Source: Roseomonas sp. AR75
GTDB taxonomy: Bacteria; Pseudomonadota; Alphaproteobacteria; Acetobacterales; Acetobacteraceae
Direction: 5' to 3'
DNA: 64,000 nucleotides
NCBI RefSeq assembly: GCF_005222815.1
Contig: NZ_STGB01000001.1
Span: forward strand, 806,001 to 870,000
Shown: positions 27,900 to 38,300 of the stretch, one piece after another
Numbering within the stretch: the stretch's first letter is position 1
Layout of the letters: each line of letters begins with the position of its first letter
Notes under the pieces: model-generated
Database searches by the model: none
The model's input: only the letters and a program-made list of their open reading frames with translations
Told to the model about the DNA's origin: nothing
Position numbers and translations under genes: made by a program

Positions 27900-28466
27900 A
27901 TGTGCGAAAAGGTCGAACCGCCCGCGGGGGCGATGACGGTGGAGCAGTTCTATGTCTGGGCCGACCAGCAGCCCAGGGGCCGCTACGAGCTGAACCGGTC
28001 CGAAATCGTCGCCCTTGTGCCGGAGGCAATCGGGCATGCAAGGGCGGAAGCCGCAGCAGCGCTGGCGCTGCGGACAGCCATCCAGGCCGCCGGCCTGCGC
28101 TGCGAGGCCTTCCTGGCAGGCGTCGGCATCCGCGTCGGCGAGGACACGCTCTACATCCCCGACGCCACCGTGAATTGCGGGCCGGCGGTGGGCAACGACG
28201 CCCGCGCCCTGCCGGCGCCGGTGATCGTCGTCGAGGTCACCTCCCCCTCCACCGCGCGGGTGGATACGACCGACAAGCTCGAGGACTATTTCCGCCTGCC
28301 CTCGCTGCATCACTACCTGCAGATCGACCTCCATCGCCGGGCGCTGTTCCATCATCGCCGGCAGGAGGGCGGCGGCATCCTGAGCACGCTGCTGCGCGGC
28401 GGCGCGCTGGCCCTCGACCCGCCTTGCATCACGATCATGGTGGAGGATCTGTTCGGGATTGCCTGA
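27900..28466 (+). CDS. Uma2-family protein (DUF820, PD-(D/E)XK nuclease fold)
   Basis: The protein has 188 residues from the ATG at 27900, behind GGAGGG; an in-frame GTG at 27876 and an ATG at 27933 are alternatives. Family residues are [14 protein letters not shown], the Asp in LYIPDATV, the Glu in [10 protein letters not shown] and the Lys in [10 protein letters not shown], spaced as in the restriction-nuclease fold. Cellular function of Uma2 proteins is unknown. It is divergent from ilvD. Confidence 0.8.
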   Translation: MCEKVEPPAGAMTVEQFYVWADQQPRGRYELNRSEIVALVPEAIGHARAEAAAALALRTAIQAAGLRCEAFLAGVGIRVGEDTLYIPDATVNCGPAVGNDARALPAPVIVVEVTSPSTARVDTTDKLEDYFRLPSLHHYLQIDLHRRALFHHRRQEGGGILSTLLRGGALALDPPCITIMVEDLFGIA

Positions 28467-28505
28467 TACCACCTACCATCGAGAGGTTCCGAGGGAGGCA
28501 AGGTC

Positions 28506-28985
28506 GTGGCGAGACTGAACGGGCTGCATCTGGCGGGGTTCGCGGCCGGCGTCCTGGCGTTCTCACCGGCGGCGCAGGCGCAGCTCGACCCGCGCGTCGC
28601 GGGTCCGTTGCAGGCGATGTACCAGCAGGCCGCCATCGCCTGCCAGCAGGGCGCCCCCGCGGGGTGCCAGCAGATGCAGGCGCTGCAGCAGGCCGCGGGA
28701 CAGCTCACCCAGGCGCAGGGCGCCTGCCAGATGGGCAACCAGCAGGCCTGCATGGTTTTCCAGAATGGCGCGCAGCAGGTGGTGATGGCCTGGCAGCAGA
28801 TGCAGATGGGCATGGCGGGCGCCGCCCCTGCCCAGGGCTATTCGCCGCAGCAGCAGCAATTCGACCACCAGCAGCGCATGATGCAGCAGCAGCAGCAATT
28901 CCAGCAGCATCAGCAGATGATGCAGCAGCGCCAGCAGCAGATGGACCAGAGCCACCAGCGCTTCATGCAGCAGCTTCGCCAGTAG
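28506..28985 (+). CDS. Gln/Met-rich exported protein, unknown function
   Basis: The protein has 159 residues with a GTG start behind GAGGGAGG. Signal peptide 1-25, cleaved near AQA-Q. The mature chain has four Cys between about 46 and 82 in a repeat-like pattern (ACQQGAPAGCQQM, ACQMGNQQACMVF). A Gln/Met/His-rich tail of about 55 residues follows. I recognise no family; the tail may be a coiled coil or bind metal. Confidence 0.6.
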   Translation: MARLNGLHLAGFAAGVLAFSPAAQAQLDPRVAGPLQAMYQQAAIACQQGAPAGCQQMQALQQAAGQLTQAQGACQMGNQQACMVFQNGAQQVVMAWQQMQMGMAGAAPAQGYSPQQQQFDHQQRMMQQQQQFQQHQQMMQQRQQQMDQSHQRFMQQLRQ

Positions 28986-28997
28986 GCGCGGCGCCCG

Positions 28998-29183
28998 CTA
29001 ACCCGTCGCGAGCAGGAAGCCGATCCCCAGGACGAGGCCGATGACGGCGCCGGCGGCCTGCGCCTGCGGGCGGGTCAGGCGGCGGCCGGCGATCTCGCGC
29101 TTCGGCAGCGTCTCGGCGCAGACCAGCACGGGCACGGAGAACAGCACGATCGCGACGAGAAGCTTGATCGTGCCGGTGTCCAT
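28998..29183 (-). CDS. Small membrane protein, two predicted helices
   Basis: The protein has 61 residues, starting MDTGTIKLLVAIVLFSVPVL, with GGGAA upstream. Hydrophobic stretches at about 6-22 and 43-59 flank a basic loop (LPKREIAGRRLTRPQ). I do not recognise a family. It is downstream of valS on the same strand, with a 73-bp gap. Confidence 0.45.
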   Translation of the reverse strand: MDTGTIKLLVAIVLFSVPVLVCAETLPKREIAGRRLTRPQAQAAGAVIGLVLGIGFLLATG

Positions 29184-29256
29184 GCTGGTTCCCTTCCGAC
29201 CCAGGTTGCGCGGCCCCACCCCGACCCTCCCCCGTGAACGGGGGAGGGAGCGCGAA

Positions 29257-31950
29257 TCAGGCGATGCGCGCCAGGGCGGCGTCGAGGCGGGCCATCTCGG
29301 CCTCGGCGGCGGCGAGGCGCTCACGGTTCTCCTCCACCACCTCCTCCGGCGCGCGGGCCACGAAATCGGCGTTGCCCAGCTTGGCCCTGATCTTCTTCGC
29401 CTCGCCTTCCGCGGCGCCGCGCGCCTTGGCAAGCCGCGCGCGCTCGGCGCCGAGGTCGATCACATCGGCCAGCGGCAGCATCACCGTCGCCTCGCCCACC
29501 ACCACCTGCGCGACGCCCTTGGGCGCGGCGCCGTCCAGCGGCTTCACCTCGGTCGCGCGGGCCAGGCGGCGGATGGCGTCGATCCAGCGGTCGGCGCGCG
29601 CGAGCGTGGTGCCGGAAGCGCCCTGCAGCAGCAGGGGCACGGTGACGGAGGGCGGCACGTTCATCTCGGCGCGCGCGCCGCGCACCTCGCCGACCAGCGC
29701 CACGACCCAGTCGAGCTCGGCCCGCGCCGCCTCGGCGTCCCCCACCGTCACGGCGTCGGGCCAGGCGGTGCGGATCAGGCTGCCTTCCCCGCCATAGCCG
29801 AACTGATGCCACAGATCTTCCGTGACGAAGGGCATGGCGGGGTGCAGCAGCTTGAGGATGGTGCCGAAGACATGCTGCGCGGCGCCCTTGACCTCGGCCT
29901 TTTCCGCGCTGTCGGGACCGTAGAGCAGCGGCTTGGCGAATTCGATGAACCAGTCGCAGTAGCTGCCCCAGGTAAAGCGGTAGGCGGCGGCGGCGTATTC
30001 GTCGAAGCGATAGGCTTCCAGCGCGGCGGTGCATTCCGCGACCGCGCGGTTCGACGCATCCAGGATCCAGCGCGCCAGCGGTGAGGTCGCCGTCGCCGGG
30101 TCGAAGGACGCGTCGGCGGCAATCCCGTTCATCTCCAGGAAGCGCGCGGCGTTCCAGATCTTGGTGACGAAGGCGCGATGGTCTTCCACGCGCTTGCGGC
30201 CGAGCTTCACGTCGCGGCCCGGCCCGGTCAGCGCGGCGATGGTGAAGCGCAGTGCATCGGCGCCGAAGGCCTCGATCAGCTCCAGGGGGTCCATCACGTT
30301 CCCCTTGGACTTCGACATCTTCTGGCCCTTCTCGTCGCGGACCAGGCCGTGGATGTAGACGTGGCGAAACGGCACCTCCTTCATGAAGTGCAGGCCCATC
30401 ATCATCATCCTTGCGACCCAGAAGAAGATGATGTCGAAGCCCGTCACCAGCACGCTGCCCGGATAGTATTTGCGCAGCTCCGGCGTCCCGTCGGGCCAGC
30501 CGAGCGTGCTGAAGGGCCAGAGCGCGCTGCTGAACCAGGTGTCGAGAACGTCGGGGTCGCGGATCAGCGTGACGTCGCGCCCGTATTTTTCCCGCGCGGC
30601 GGCAGCGGCTTCGGCCTCGGATTCCGCGACGAACACCTCGCCGTCCGGCGCGTACCAGGCCGGGATCTGGTGGCCCCACCACAATTGCCGGCTGACACAC
30701 CACGGCTGGATGTCCCGCATCCACGCGAAGAAGGTATTCTCCCACTGGCGCGGCACGAAGACCGTCTGTCCCGTCTCCACCGCCTTGATGGCGGGCTGCG
30801 CCAGCGTTTTCGCATCCACGTACCATTGCATGGTCAGCCGCGGCTCGATCGGCACGCCGGAGCGGTCGCCATGCGGCACCTGGTGGACATGCGGCTCGAT
30901 CTTCTCGATCAGCCCGAGCTCCTCCAGCCGCGCCAGGATCTTCTTGCGGGCCTCGAAGCGGTCGAGGCCGTCCAGCGCGCGCACGAAGGCGGGGTCGCCG
31001 ATGCCGGGCACCTCCGCCAGATCCGCCTCGATCTCCGCGACCATCACCTTCGCATCCGCATCCAGCACGGACGGCATGGCTAGCGCGTGCCGCTTGCCGA
31101 CCTCGAAATCGTTGAAGTCGTGCGCCGGCGTGATCTTCACCGCGCCGCTGCCCTTCTCGGGGTCGGAATGCGTATCCGCCACCACCGGGATGCGCCGCCC
31201 CGTCAGCGGGAGGATCAGGTGCTTGCCGACGAGATCGGCGAAGCGCGCATCCTCGGGATGCACGGCCACCGCCGTGTCGCCCAGCATCGTCTCCGGCCGC
31301 GTGGTGGCCACCACCAGGAAGCGGTCGGGCTCGCCCTCCACCGGATACTTCAGGTGCCAGAGGCTGCCCTTCACCTCGCGGCTTTCCACCTCGAGGTCGG
31401 AGATCGCGGTCTGGAACACCGGGTCCCAGTTCACCAGGCGCCGGTCGCGGTACAGCAGCCCCTGGCGCTGCAAGGTGACGAACACCTTCGCCACGGCCTT
31501 CGACAGGCCCTCATCCATGGTGAAGCGCTCGCGCGGCCAGTCGAGGCTGGCGCCGAGCCGGCGCAACTGGCGGGTGATGGAGCCGCCGGACTGCGCCTTC
31601 CACTCCCACACATGCTTGAGGAACGCCTCGCGCCCCATGGCGCGGCGGTCCTGCCCCTGCGAGGCCAGCAGTCGCTCCACCACCATCTGGGTCGCGATGC
31701 CGGCATGGTCCGTGCCGGGCTGCCACAGCGCGTCCCGGCCCTGCATGCGGCGCCAGCGCGTCAGCATGTCCTGCACCGACATCGTCAGCGCGTGGCCGAT
31801 ATGCAGGCTGCCCGTGACGTTGGGCGGCGGGATCATGATGACGAAGGGCTGCGCGGCCGAGGCCGGGTCGGCCGCGAAGGCGCCCAGCTTCTCCCAGAGG
31901 TCGTAGAGGCGCGGCTCGACGGCCGCGGGTTCGAAGGTCTTCGTCAGCAT
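29257..31950 (-). CDS. valS: Valyl-tRNA synthetase
   Basis: Class I enzyme of 897 residues. The HIGH site is PPPNVTGSLHIGHAL near 42-56. The KMSKS motif is in DEKGQKMSKSKGNVMDP. The editing domain (TTRPETMLGDTAVAVHPED) and C-terminal coiled-coil arm (from about 830) are present. It follows popZ on the same strand, a common alphaproteobacterial pair. Confidence 0.97.
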   Translation of the reverse strand: MLTKTFEPAAVEPRLYDLWEKLGAFAADPASAAQPFVIMIPPPNVTGSLHIGHALTMSVQDMLTRWRRMQGRDALWQPGTDHAGIATQMVVERLLASQGQDRRAMGREAFLKHVWEWKAQSGGSITRQLRRLGASLDWPRERFTMDEGLSKAVAKVFVTLQRQGLLYRDRRLVNWDPVFQTAISDLEVESREVKGSLWHLKYPVEGEPDRFLVVATTRPETMLGDTAVAVHPEDARFADLVGKHLILPLTGRRIPVVADTHSDPEKGSGAVKITPAHDFNDFEVGKRHALAMPSVLDADAKVMVAEIEADLAEVPGIGDPAFVRALDGLDRFEARKKILARLEELGLIEKIEPHVHQVPHGDRSGVPIEPRLTMQWYVDAKTLAQPAIKAVETGQTVFVPRQWENTFFAWMRDIQPWCVSRQLWWGHQIPAWYAPDGEVFVAESEAEAAAAAREKYGRDVTLIRDPDVLDTWFSSALWPFSTLGWPDGTPELRKYYPGSVLVTGFDIIFFWVARMMMMGLHFMKEVPFRHVYIHGLVRDEKGQKMSKSKGNVMDPLELIEAFGADALRFTIAALTGPGRDVKLGRKRVEDHRAFVTKIWNAARFLEMNGIAADASFDPATATSPLARWILDASNRAVAECTAALEAYRFDEYAAAAYRFTWGSYCDWFIEFAKPLLYGPDSAEKAEVKGAAQHVFGTILKLLHPAMPFVTEDLWHQFGYGGEGSLIRTAWPDAVTVGDAEAARAELDWVVALVGEVRGARAEMNVPPSVTVPLLLQGASGTTLARADRWIDAIRRLARATEVKPLDGAAPKGVAQVVVGEATVMLPLADVIDLGAERARLAKARGAAEGEAKKIRAKLGNADFVARAPEEVVEENRERLAAAEAEMARLDAALARIA

Positions 31951-32082
31951 GGCGGCATCCCTTCCGCGCCGCTCACGCGGCGTCAAGGCCCGCGCATGCC
32001 GGCCCCGTCATGCGCTGCCGTCTTCCCGGCTTGCTCCGCTCACATCGAGACGTCGCTGGCGCGCCGGCGCTTCGGCGGCGGG

Positions 32083-32640
32083 CTACAGCGCCCGCCCGAC
32101 CACCCGCTCGATCTCCGCACGCACCAGGCGTTCGACCAGGGGCGGCAGGTGCTGGTCGAGCCAGTCCTTCAACAGTGGCCGGATCTCCTCCCGCACCACA
32201 TCCTCGATCGTCGGGCCACCGCGATGGATGGTCGCGGCGCGCTCCTGCGCGACCGTACGCAGCAGCTTGCCGACCGCGGCGGTGGTGGCCGCAGCCACGG
32301 CCGGCGCCACAAGGGCCGCGGCGGGGGGTGTATCCGGCGCCGGCGCCTCCGGCGCGGACATGGCGGCCTCGACCGCCTCGGCCGGCGGGGACGGGCGCGG
32401 TTCCGGCATGGGCGACGGCCGGCTTTCCGCCACCGGGGCTGGCGTGGCGGGCTGCACCATCATGGATTCGGTGAGCTGCAGCGGCTCCGGCTGGGGGCGT
32501 GCCTCGCCCTCCTCGGTCTCGGCCGGCGGCGGCGCGGCCGCGCCGTCATCCTCGTTCAGGATGCGTCGGATGGAGGCGAGGATGTCGTCCATCGCCGGGT
32601 CGGGACCGCCCTGCTTCGGCTGTTCGGGTGCGGCGCTCAC
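32083..32640 (-). CDS. popZ: PopZ-like polar organising protein (DUF2497)
   Basis: The protein has 185 residues with a GTG start. It has the two conserved ends of PopZ: an N-terminal helix PAMDDILASIRRILNED (near 15-31) and a C-terminal oligomerisation region TIEDVVREEIRPLLKDWLDQ continuing to about 180. Between them lies an acidic Pro/Ala-rich linker of about 90 residues. In Caulobacter PopZ forms a polar matrix that anchors ParB-bound origins. The gene lies three bases after tolC and 132 bp before valS. Confidence 0.88.
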   Translation of the reverse strand: MSAAPEQPKQGGPDPAMDDILASIRRILNEDDGAAAPPPAETEEGEARPQPEPLQLTESMMVQPATPAPVAESRPSPMPEPRPSPPAEAVEAAMSAPEAPAPDTPPAAALVAPAVAAATTAAVGKLLRTVAQERAATIHRGGPTIEDVVREEIRPLLKDWLDQHLPPLVERLVRAEIERVVGRAL

Positions 32641-32643
32641 GGG

Positions 32644-34068
32644 TCAGCGCCCCTGCGCCGAGACGCGCTCGGACGAGGTGTCGCCCCAGCCGACCCAGCG
32701 ATTCCGCACCGCGCGGTAATAGGCCTCCATGTCGTAGAGCTCGACCGGAAGGTTGAGATCCCGCGCCGTCAGGCGCCCGACCGCCGCGGCCAGGCTGTGC
32801 GAGGCGGTGATCAGATTGGCCAGCGCACGGACCAGGCTGACGCGGGCATTCAGCAGTTCCTGCTCGGCATTCAGCACGTCGAGCGTGGTGCGGCTGCCGA
32901 CGATCGCCTCGCGCTGCACGCCATCCAGCGCAATCTCCTGCGCGCGGATCTGGGCGCGGTTCGCATCGGCCTGCGCGCGCGCGGCCTGGAACACTTCGAA
33001 GGCCTGGGTTGCCTGCTGTGTCGCGGTGCGGCGCTGCTCCTCGACGACCTGGCGGGACTGCTGCGCCTGCTGGCGCGCCTGCCGCACGGCGGCGTATTCG
33101 GCGCCGCCCTGGAAGATCGGCACCGTCACGTTCGCGGTCACCGAGGTGCCGTTCTGGCGCAGGCCGTCCGTGGTCTGGTTGTCCTGCCGGAACACGCTGC
33201 CGTTCAGGCTGAGCTGCGGCATGAGCTGGCTGAACTGGATGTCGATCTGGTCGCGCGCCGCGGCCTCGTCGAACAGGGCGGCCACCACGTTCGGGTTGTT
33301 CTGGGAGGCATAGATCGCCGCCTCGCGTGCCGTGCCCGTCGGCGTGCGCAGCGGCTGCGGCGGGGTCAGCCGCTGCGGCGCCTGCCCCACCAGCCGTGTG
33401 AAGGTGGCACGCGAGGCCTGCAGCCGGCCTTCGGAATCCGCCCGCTGCGCGCGGGCACCAGCCAGGCGGCTTTCCGCCTGCGCCACGTCGGTGCGGGTGA
33501 TCTCGCCCACCCGGAACCGCTCATTCGTGGCCTGGAGCTGGCGCATCAGCACCTGCTCGTTGTTGGTGTTGAGGCGCACCTCCTCCTGGTCGCGGATCAC
33601 GGCGACATAGGCGTTCACCGTGTCGAGCAGGATCTGCTGTTCCGTGGCGAACAGCCGGGCGCGCTGCGCGAGAACCTGGTTCTCCGCCCTGCGGGTGGAG
33701 GCGACGGTGCGGCCGCCGCGATAGATCGGCTGCGTCACCGAGCCCTGCATCGAGTAGATGTCACGCGAGCGCCAGGGCGTGTCCTGCCGCGCCGCATTGG
33801 GCGGAAAGGCCGGCTGGCCCGTGGTGGATCCCGTCTGCTGGCCGGCGGCGCCGGTGAACTGCACGGTAGGCCGCCATCCGGCGAGGGCCTGCGGCACGTT
33901 CTCATCGACCGCGCGCAGCTGCGCCCGGGCCGCCTGCAGGGTCGGATTGTTCGAATAGGCCAGCGCGAGCGCTTCCTGCAGCGTCTGACTCTGGGCCGGG
34001 CGGACCTGAACGACGGCGGCCGAGGCGAACAGCACGGCAGCGAAGGCGAGGCGGGACGACGACGTCAT
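32644..34068 (-). CDS. tolC: TolC-family outer-membrane channel
   Basis: The protein has 474 residues. Signal peptide about 1-27 (VRPAQSQ), then TLQEALALAYSNNPTLQAAR and two repeated helical halves typical of TolC/type I secretion outer-membrane factors (VFATEQQILLDTVNAYVAV; RTTLDVLNAEQELLNARVSL). It forms the exit duct for efflux pumps or type I secretion. No ABC or membrane-fusion partner is adjacent, but the large metalloprotease at 35.3-38.6 kb could use a TolC. Confidence 0.92.
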   Translation of the reverse strand: MTSSSRLAFAAVLFASAAVVQVRPAQSQTLQEALALAYSNNPTLQAARAQLRAVDENVPQALAGWRPTVQFTGAAGQQTGSTTGQPAFPPNAARQDTPWRSRDIYSMQGSVTQPIYRGGRTVASTRRAENQVLAQRARLFATEQQILLDTVNAYVAVIRDQEEVRLNTNNEQVLMRQLQATNERFRVGEITRTDVAQAESRLAGARAQRADSEGRLQASRATFTRLVGQAPQRLTPPQPLRTPTGTAREAAIYASQNNPNVVAALFDEAAARDQIDIQFSQLMPQLSLNGSVFRQDNQTTDGLRQNGTSVTANVTVPIFQGGAEYAAVRQARQQAQQSRQVVEEQRRTATQQATQAFEVFQAARAQADANRAQIRAQEIALDGVQREAIVGSRTTLDVLNAEQELLNARVSLVRALANLITASHSLAAAVGRLTARDLNLPVELYDMEAYYRAVRNRWVGWGDTSSERVSAQGR

Positions 34069-34178
34069 GCAGTTCTCTCCGCGGTCGCTTTCATCCTACA
34101 GCAGGACAGCTTCGGCCATAAGGTCGCCGGTTGTGCGCGCCGATGCAACGCCTTATGGGCACGTGTCGCGGCGCCGCC

Positions 34179-34877
34179 TCAGAAGACGAAGCCAGGGCTC
34201 GGCGCAAAGGCCGGAAGCGCCAGCGTGGCGCAGTCGAACACCGGCGCAACGCTGAAGCTGCCCCCCATGCGGCGACCCAGCACCGCCCGCGCGGCCTGGC
34301 CGCGCGTCGCCGGGGCGAGCACGGTGACCAGGCGGCCGCCTTCGGCAAGCTGCCCGGCGAGCGTGGCCGGCACCTCCGGCACTTCGCCTTCAATCAGGAT
34401 GCCGTCATAGGGCGCGGCGGTCGGGAAGCCGGCCCCCAGCGGCCCTTCGACGATCCGCAGCGAATCCGGCGCGGCCAGCCCCGCGACGGCCTTGCGCGCG
34501 GCGGCCACCAGATCCGCATCCCCTTCCAGCGCGATCACCCGGGCGCCGCTGTGCGCCGCGACCGCAGCCGCGTAGCCGGTGCCGGCCCCCACCACGAGCA
34601 CCCGGTCGCCATCGCGGATCGCCAACAGCTGGAGCAGGCGGGCGATGCACATGGGCTGGATCAGCCCGCGGCCGCCCGCGAAGCGGATGTCCTCATCCGT
34701 GTAGGCCCGGGCGGCGAGGTGCGGTGGCATGAAGCGCTCGCGCGGGATCTCGCCCATGGCGGCAAGCAGCCGCCCATCGGTCACCCGGTTCGGGCGAAGC
34801 TGCCCGTCCACCATCCGACGGCGGGCCTCCGCCATGTCCTGCATCACGTCGCCGCGCATCGCCACCAGACCTTGCAT
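34179..34877 (-). CDS. pcm: Protein-L-isoaspartate O-methyltransferase-family protein
   Basis: The protein has 232 residues from the ATG at 34877; a start at MRGDVMQDM six codons further in is possible. MVDGQLRPNRVTD and the SAM-binding motif VLVVGAGTGYAAAVAAH match the family branch found next to tolC in alphaproteobacteria. It methylates damaged isoaspartyl residues for repair. Motif I is VGAGTG rather than the usual IGTGSG, so activity is likely but not certain. Confidence 0.82.
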   Translation of the reverse strand: MQGLVAMRGDVMQDMAEARRRMVDGQLRPNRVTDGRLLAAMGEIPRERFMPPHLAARAYTDEDIRFAGGRGLIQPMCIARLLQLLAIRDGDRVLVVGAGTGYAAAVAAHSGARVIALEGDADLVAAARKAVAGLAAPDSLRIVEGPLGAGFPTAAPYDGILIEGEVPEVPATLAGQLAEGGRLVTVLAPATRGQAARAVLGRRMGGSFSVAPVFDCATLALPAFAPSPGFVF

Positions 34878-34967
34878 GCCGGGCTTATACGTTCGCCGCA
34901 CGGTCGGGCCAAGCCAAGGCGCTGCTTGACCCGGCGTCGTCGCTGCCGGATAGAGGCGGCGACACGT

Positions 34968-35038
34968 GGCCGCGTGGCAGAGTGGTGATGCACCGGACTG
35001 CAAATCCGTGAATGCCGGTTCGATTCCGGCCGCGGCCT
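34968..35038 (+). tRNA. tRNA-Cys (GCA)
   Basis: The acceptor stem GGCCGCG (34968-34974) pairs with CGCGGCC (35031-35037), and the discriminator base is T. The anticodon GCA is at 35000-35002. The T-arm GCCGGTTCGATTCCGGC is intact. CCA is not encoded. Confidence 0.95.
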
Positions 35039-35139
35039 TTCTACTTCCATCCCCCATGCGCCGGGCACCCGCTTCGCGGATACGGCCTGGGGGCTTCACC
35101 CCGGGCCGATCGGTTGCTATAGCCCCGGCCCTTGGCTGA

Positions 35140-35214
35140 TCCGGCGTGGCGCAGCGGTAGCGCAGCGGACTGTTAATCCGTTGGTCGTTGGTTCGAATCC
35201 AACCGCCGGAGCCA
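35140..35214 (+). tRNA. tRNA-Asn (GTT)
   Basis: TCCGGCG (35140-35146) pairs with CGCCGGA (35204-35210), with discriminator G and an encoded CCA (35212-35214). The anticodon GTT is at 35172-35174, and TTGGTTCGAATCCAA forms the T-arm. It lies about 100 bp after tRNA-Cys. Confidence 0.96.
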
Positions 35215-35296
35215 TCACTCCCCTGCAGTCGAAGCCTTGGTCCTGCGCACGGGCCGGCGCACGGCGCTGCGTCTTGCCTCGCCGCCGAAACGCGAA

Positions 35297-35322
35297 CGGG
35301 CGGCCGCCGTGGCGACCGCCCG
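35297..35322 (-). terminator. Hairpin downstream of metalloprotease gene
   Basis: CGGGCGG (35297-35303) pairs with CCGCCCG (35316-35322), with inner pairing possible. It lies just past the metalloprotease stop on its strand and is followed there by a short T-containing stretch. It is a moderate terminator candidate. Confidence 0.45.
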
Positions 35323-35342
35323 CTGCACGTCTTGCTGCGGGG

Positions 35343-38300
35343 TCAGGCGAAGATCTGGTCGGCAGCGGAGGAGACGGTGATCAGGTCCACCGAGATGATG
35401 TCGGCCGTGGTGTCGCTGCGCACCGTATCGACCAGCCGGACCCAGAGGTTGCTGCCGACGCCGGTCGCCAGGTAGTCGCCGTTCCAGTTCAGGCTGCCGG
35501 CGGTCGCCCCGGCGAAGGTCTTCCAGCTGGCCGCATCGTCGGTGGAGTATTCGAGGCGGAACAGCTCGTTCGCCGACCATGCATCGACCTGGACCAGCTT
35601 GTCCCCGGCCTGCAGCCCGGTGAACTCCCAGCGGATATCGGTGCCGGCCTTTCCGTCCGCGAACACGCTCTCGCGCCAGCTTGTGGCCTTCCCGTCATCC
35701 GCCGCCTGGTTCGCGATGGACTGGCCAGAGACCCCGCCCCTACTCGCATAGGTGCCGAACACCTTGCCGGCGCCGGTGGCGGAGACGTCGTCATCGGCCG
35801 TGGTCACGGACAGGCTGCGCGTCTCCATGCCGGCGGCGCTGAACTGCAGCGTGTAGGACGCGTCGCCATCCACGTTGCGGTCCTCGACGCCGGTGACGCC
35901 GAGATTGGCGCTCCAGTTGTTCGCCGCATTCAGCAGGAGCTGCGTCGCGGTGAGCGTGCCCTCGTCGCTGTCCAGCCCGCTGATCGTGACGAGCACGTCG
36001 CCGGTCGCGCCGGTGGCGCTGACCCGAACCGTGCCGGTGCTGCCTTCCGCGGTGACAAGCGTGGCGCGGTCGAGCGTCAGCGCCGCGACACCGGTTCCGC
36101 CGCCGCCGGAGCCGCCGGTGTCGCCACCGCCCCCGCTGTCGCCGGTGCCGCCATCTCCGCTGTCGCCACCGCCGCCGCTGTCGCCGGTGCCGCCATCGTC
36201 GGAGGTCGCCACCTTGTCGGAGACGGTGAGCAGGTCGACCGAGATGATGTCGGCGACGGTGTCGGTCCGCACCGTGTCCACCAGCCGCACCCAGAGGTTG
36301 GTGCCGACGCCGGTGGCGACGAAATCGCCGCTCCAGGCCAGCGCGCCGGTCGTGGCGCCGGCGAACAGCTTCCAGGTCGCGCCGTCGTCGGTGGAGTATT
36401 CCACGCGGAACAGCTCGGCCGACGACCAGGCATCGACCTGCACCACCTTGTCGCCGGCCGTCAGGCCGGTGAATTCCCACCGGATATCAGTGCCCGCCGT
36501 GCCGTTCGAGAAGATGCCCTCACGCCAGCTCGTCACCTTGCCGTCGTCGGCGGCCTGGTTGGCGATGGACTGGCCGGAGACGCCGCCACGGGTGGCATAG
36601 GTGCCGAACACCTTGCCGGCGCCAGTGGCGCTGTCGTCGTCATCGGCGTTGGTGATGCTGACGGTCTGGGATCCGAAGCCGCTCGCGGTCATCTGCAGGC
36701 TGTAGGTGGCGTCGCCATCGGCGTCGCGATCATTGATGCCGCTGACGCCGATCTCCGCCGTCCAGTTGTTCGCCGCGCTCAGGACGATCTGGGAGGCCGT
36801 GAGCAGCTTGCCCTCGGAGAGGTTGAGCCCGTCGATGGACACCGTGACATCCCCGGTGGCGCCCAGCGCGCGCAGCGTGAAGGTCTCGGTCGTGCCTTCC
36901 AGCGTGGTGATGCTGGTGCGGTCCACGCTCAGCGACTTGGTGCCGGTGCCACCCGTGCCGCCGGTGCCATCGGTGCCGCCGCCGGTCAGGTCCCCGGTGC
37001 CGGTTCCGGTGCCGGTATCCGTGCCGCCGTCGGAGCCGCCGTTGTCCGTCGTCGTGTCCGCGACGCTGTAGGTGCCGCGGATCATGTACTGGCCCAGCGA
37101 GCCGTATTCGGTGTAGCCGGTCGGCGTCGCCGCGGTCGGGTCGCCGACGCCGACGCCATCGAGCGCCAGGTAGTAGGTGCCGGCCGCGAGCCCGGAGAGC
37201 TTCACCGCGCCGTCGATCTTGCTCGCCTCGTTCCAGACATAGACCTGCTGAAAGGCCGCATTGTACAGCGTCAGCTTCACGTCCAGCATGCTGAAGGGCG
37301 AGGCGGTGTAGACTGGCGTGTTCGAGCCGGAGACATAGGCGCGGGTATAGGCCGAGACCGTCAGGTCGATGGCGCCGTTGGCGCCGACCGTGAAGGAGAA
37401 CATGTCGATGTCGTTCTGCGCGCCGGAGCCGGAGATGACGCCGAAGGTCTCCACCGTCGCGATGCCGCCCGCCACCGTGCCGCCGAGCGCGGCCGCGCTG
37501 GAGAAGCTGTTGCCGTAATCGTCCGTGCGGTAGTTCACGCCGACATTGCGCGAGGTGATGATCGAGAGATCGTCCTGCGTGTTGCTGGCGCCGGTGTACT
37601 CGCCCTTGCTCCACTGCACGATGTTGGCGTTGTAGCCGACGCCGAGGATGGGCGCCCAATCCGTCGCGCCGCTGCCATGGCCATAATAGTACTCGGTGCT
37701 GCCCTTGCCGTCGTGGTCGAGGCCGAGCGAATGGCCGACCTCATGCGCGATCGCGTCGGAGATCGACTTCACGTTGTCGCCGAGGCGGTTGGAATAGACG
37801 AAGACGGGCGTGTCCACGCTCCAGACGAAGCTGCCCTTGTAGGCGATGCCGCCGAAGTTCTTGCCGCCCTCGTCGGTGACGACGACGCGAATGCCATAGG
37901 CGTCGTCGGAGCCGCCGGTGTAGGTCAGCGCCGCGGTGCCGGGATCCTTGGTGGTGACATTGATGTTGAAGGGGGAGAAATACTCGGCCACGCGCGCCCA
38001 GATCTGCTGGATACGCAGGAGCTCCGCGGAATTGAAGCTCTCGGAGGTATCGGTGGAGAATGCGGTGGAATAGAAGCTCGACTGGCCCCAGTAGGAGTTC
38101 CAGGTCGTGCCGGTCGTCGTGAAGCCATCGAAGTCGAGATAGACGGTGAGCTTGGAGGTCGGCAGGCTCGAAAGCTTGAAGGTGTTGCCGTAGGAGACGC
38201 CGACGCCGTTGGTCGGCACCGAACCCTGCGTCACCGTGCTGTCGATGACCGCCGCATCAGGCGCCGTGGTGCCGAGTTCCTCCTCGCCGACCGCGCCTTC

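Noticed and set aside
31087..34410. A 1107-codon plus-strand frame across valS, popZ and tolC
   Set aside because: Shadow of three recognised minus-strand genes; composition is low complexity.
34968..35214. The tRNA pair as an integration site for an adjacent island
   Set aside because: No integrase gene and no duplicated tRNA 3' end were seen next to it.
36060..36200. GC-rich repeat in the metalloprotease gene as a mobile element end
   Set aside because: It encodes the in-frame Gly/Asp linker between modules and has no inverted repeats or target duplication.
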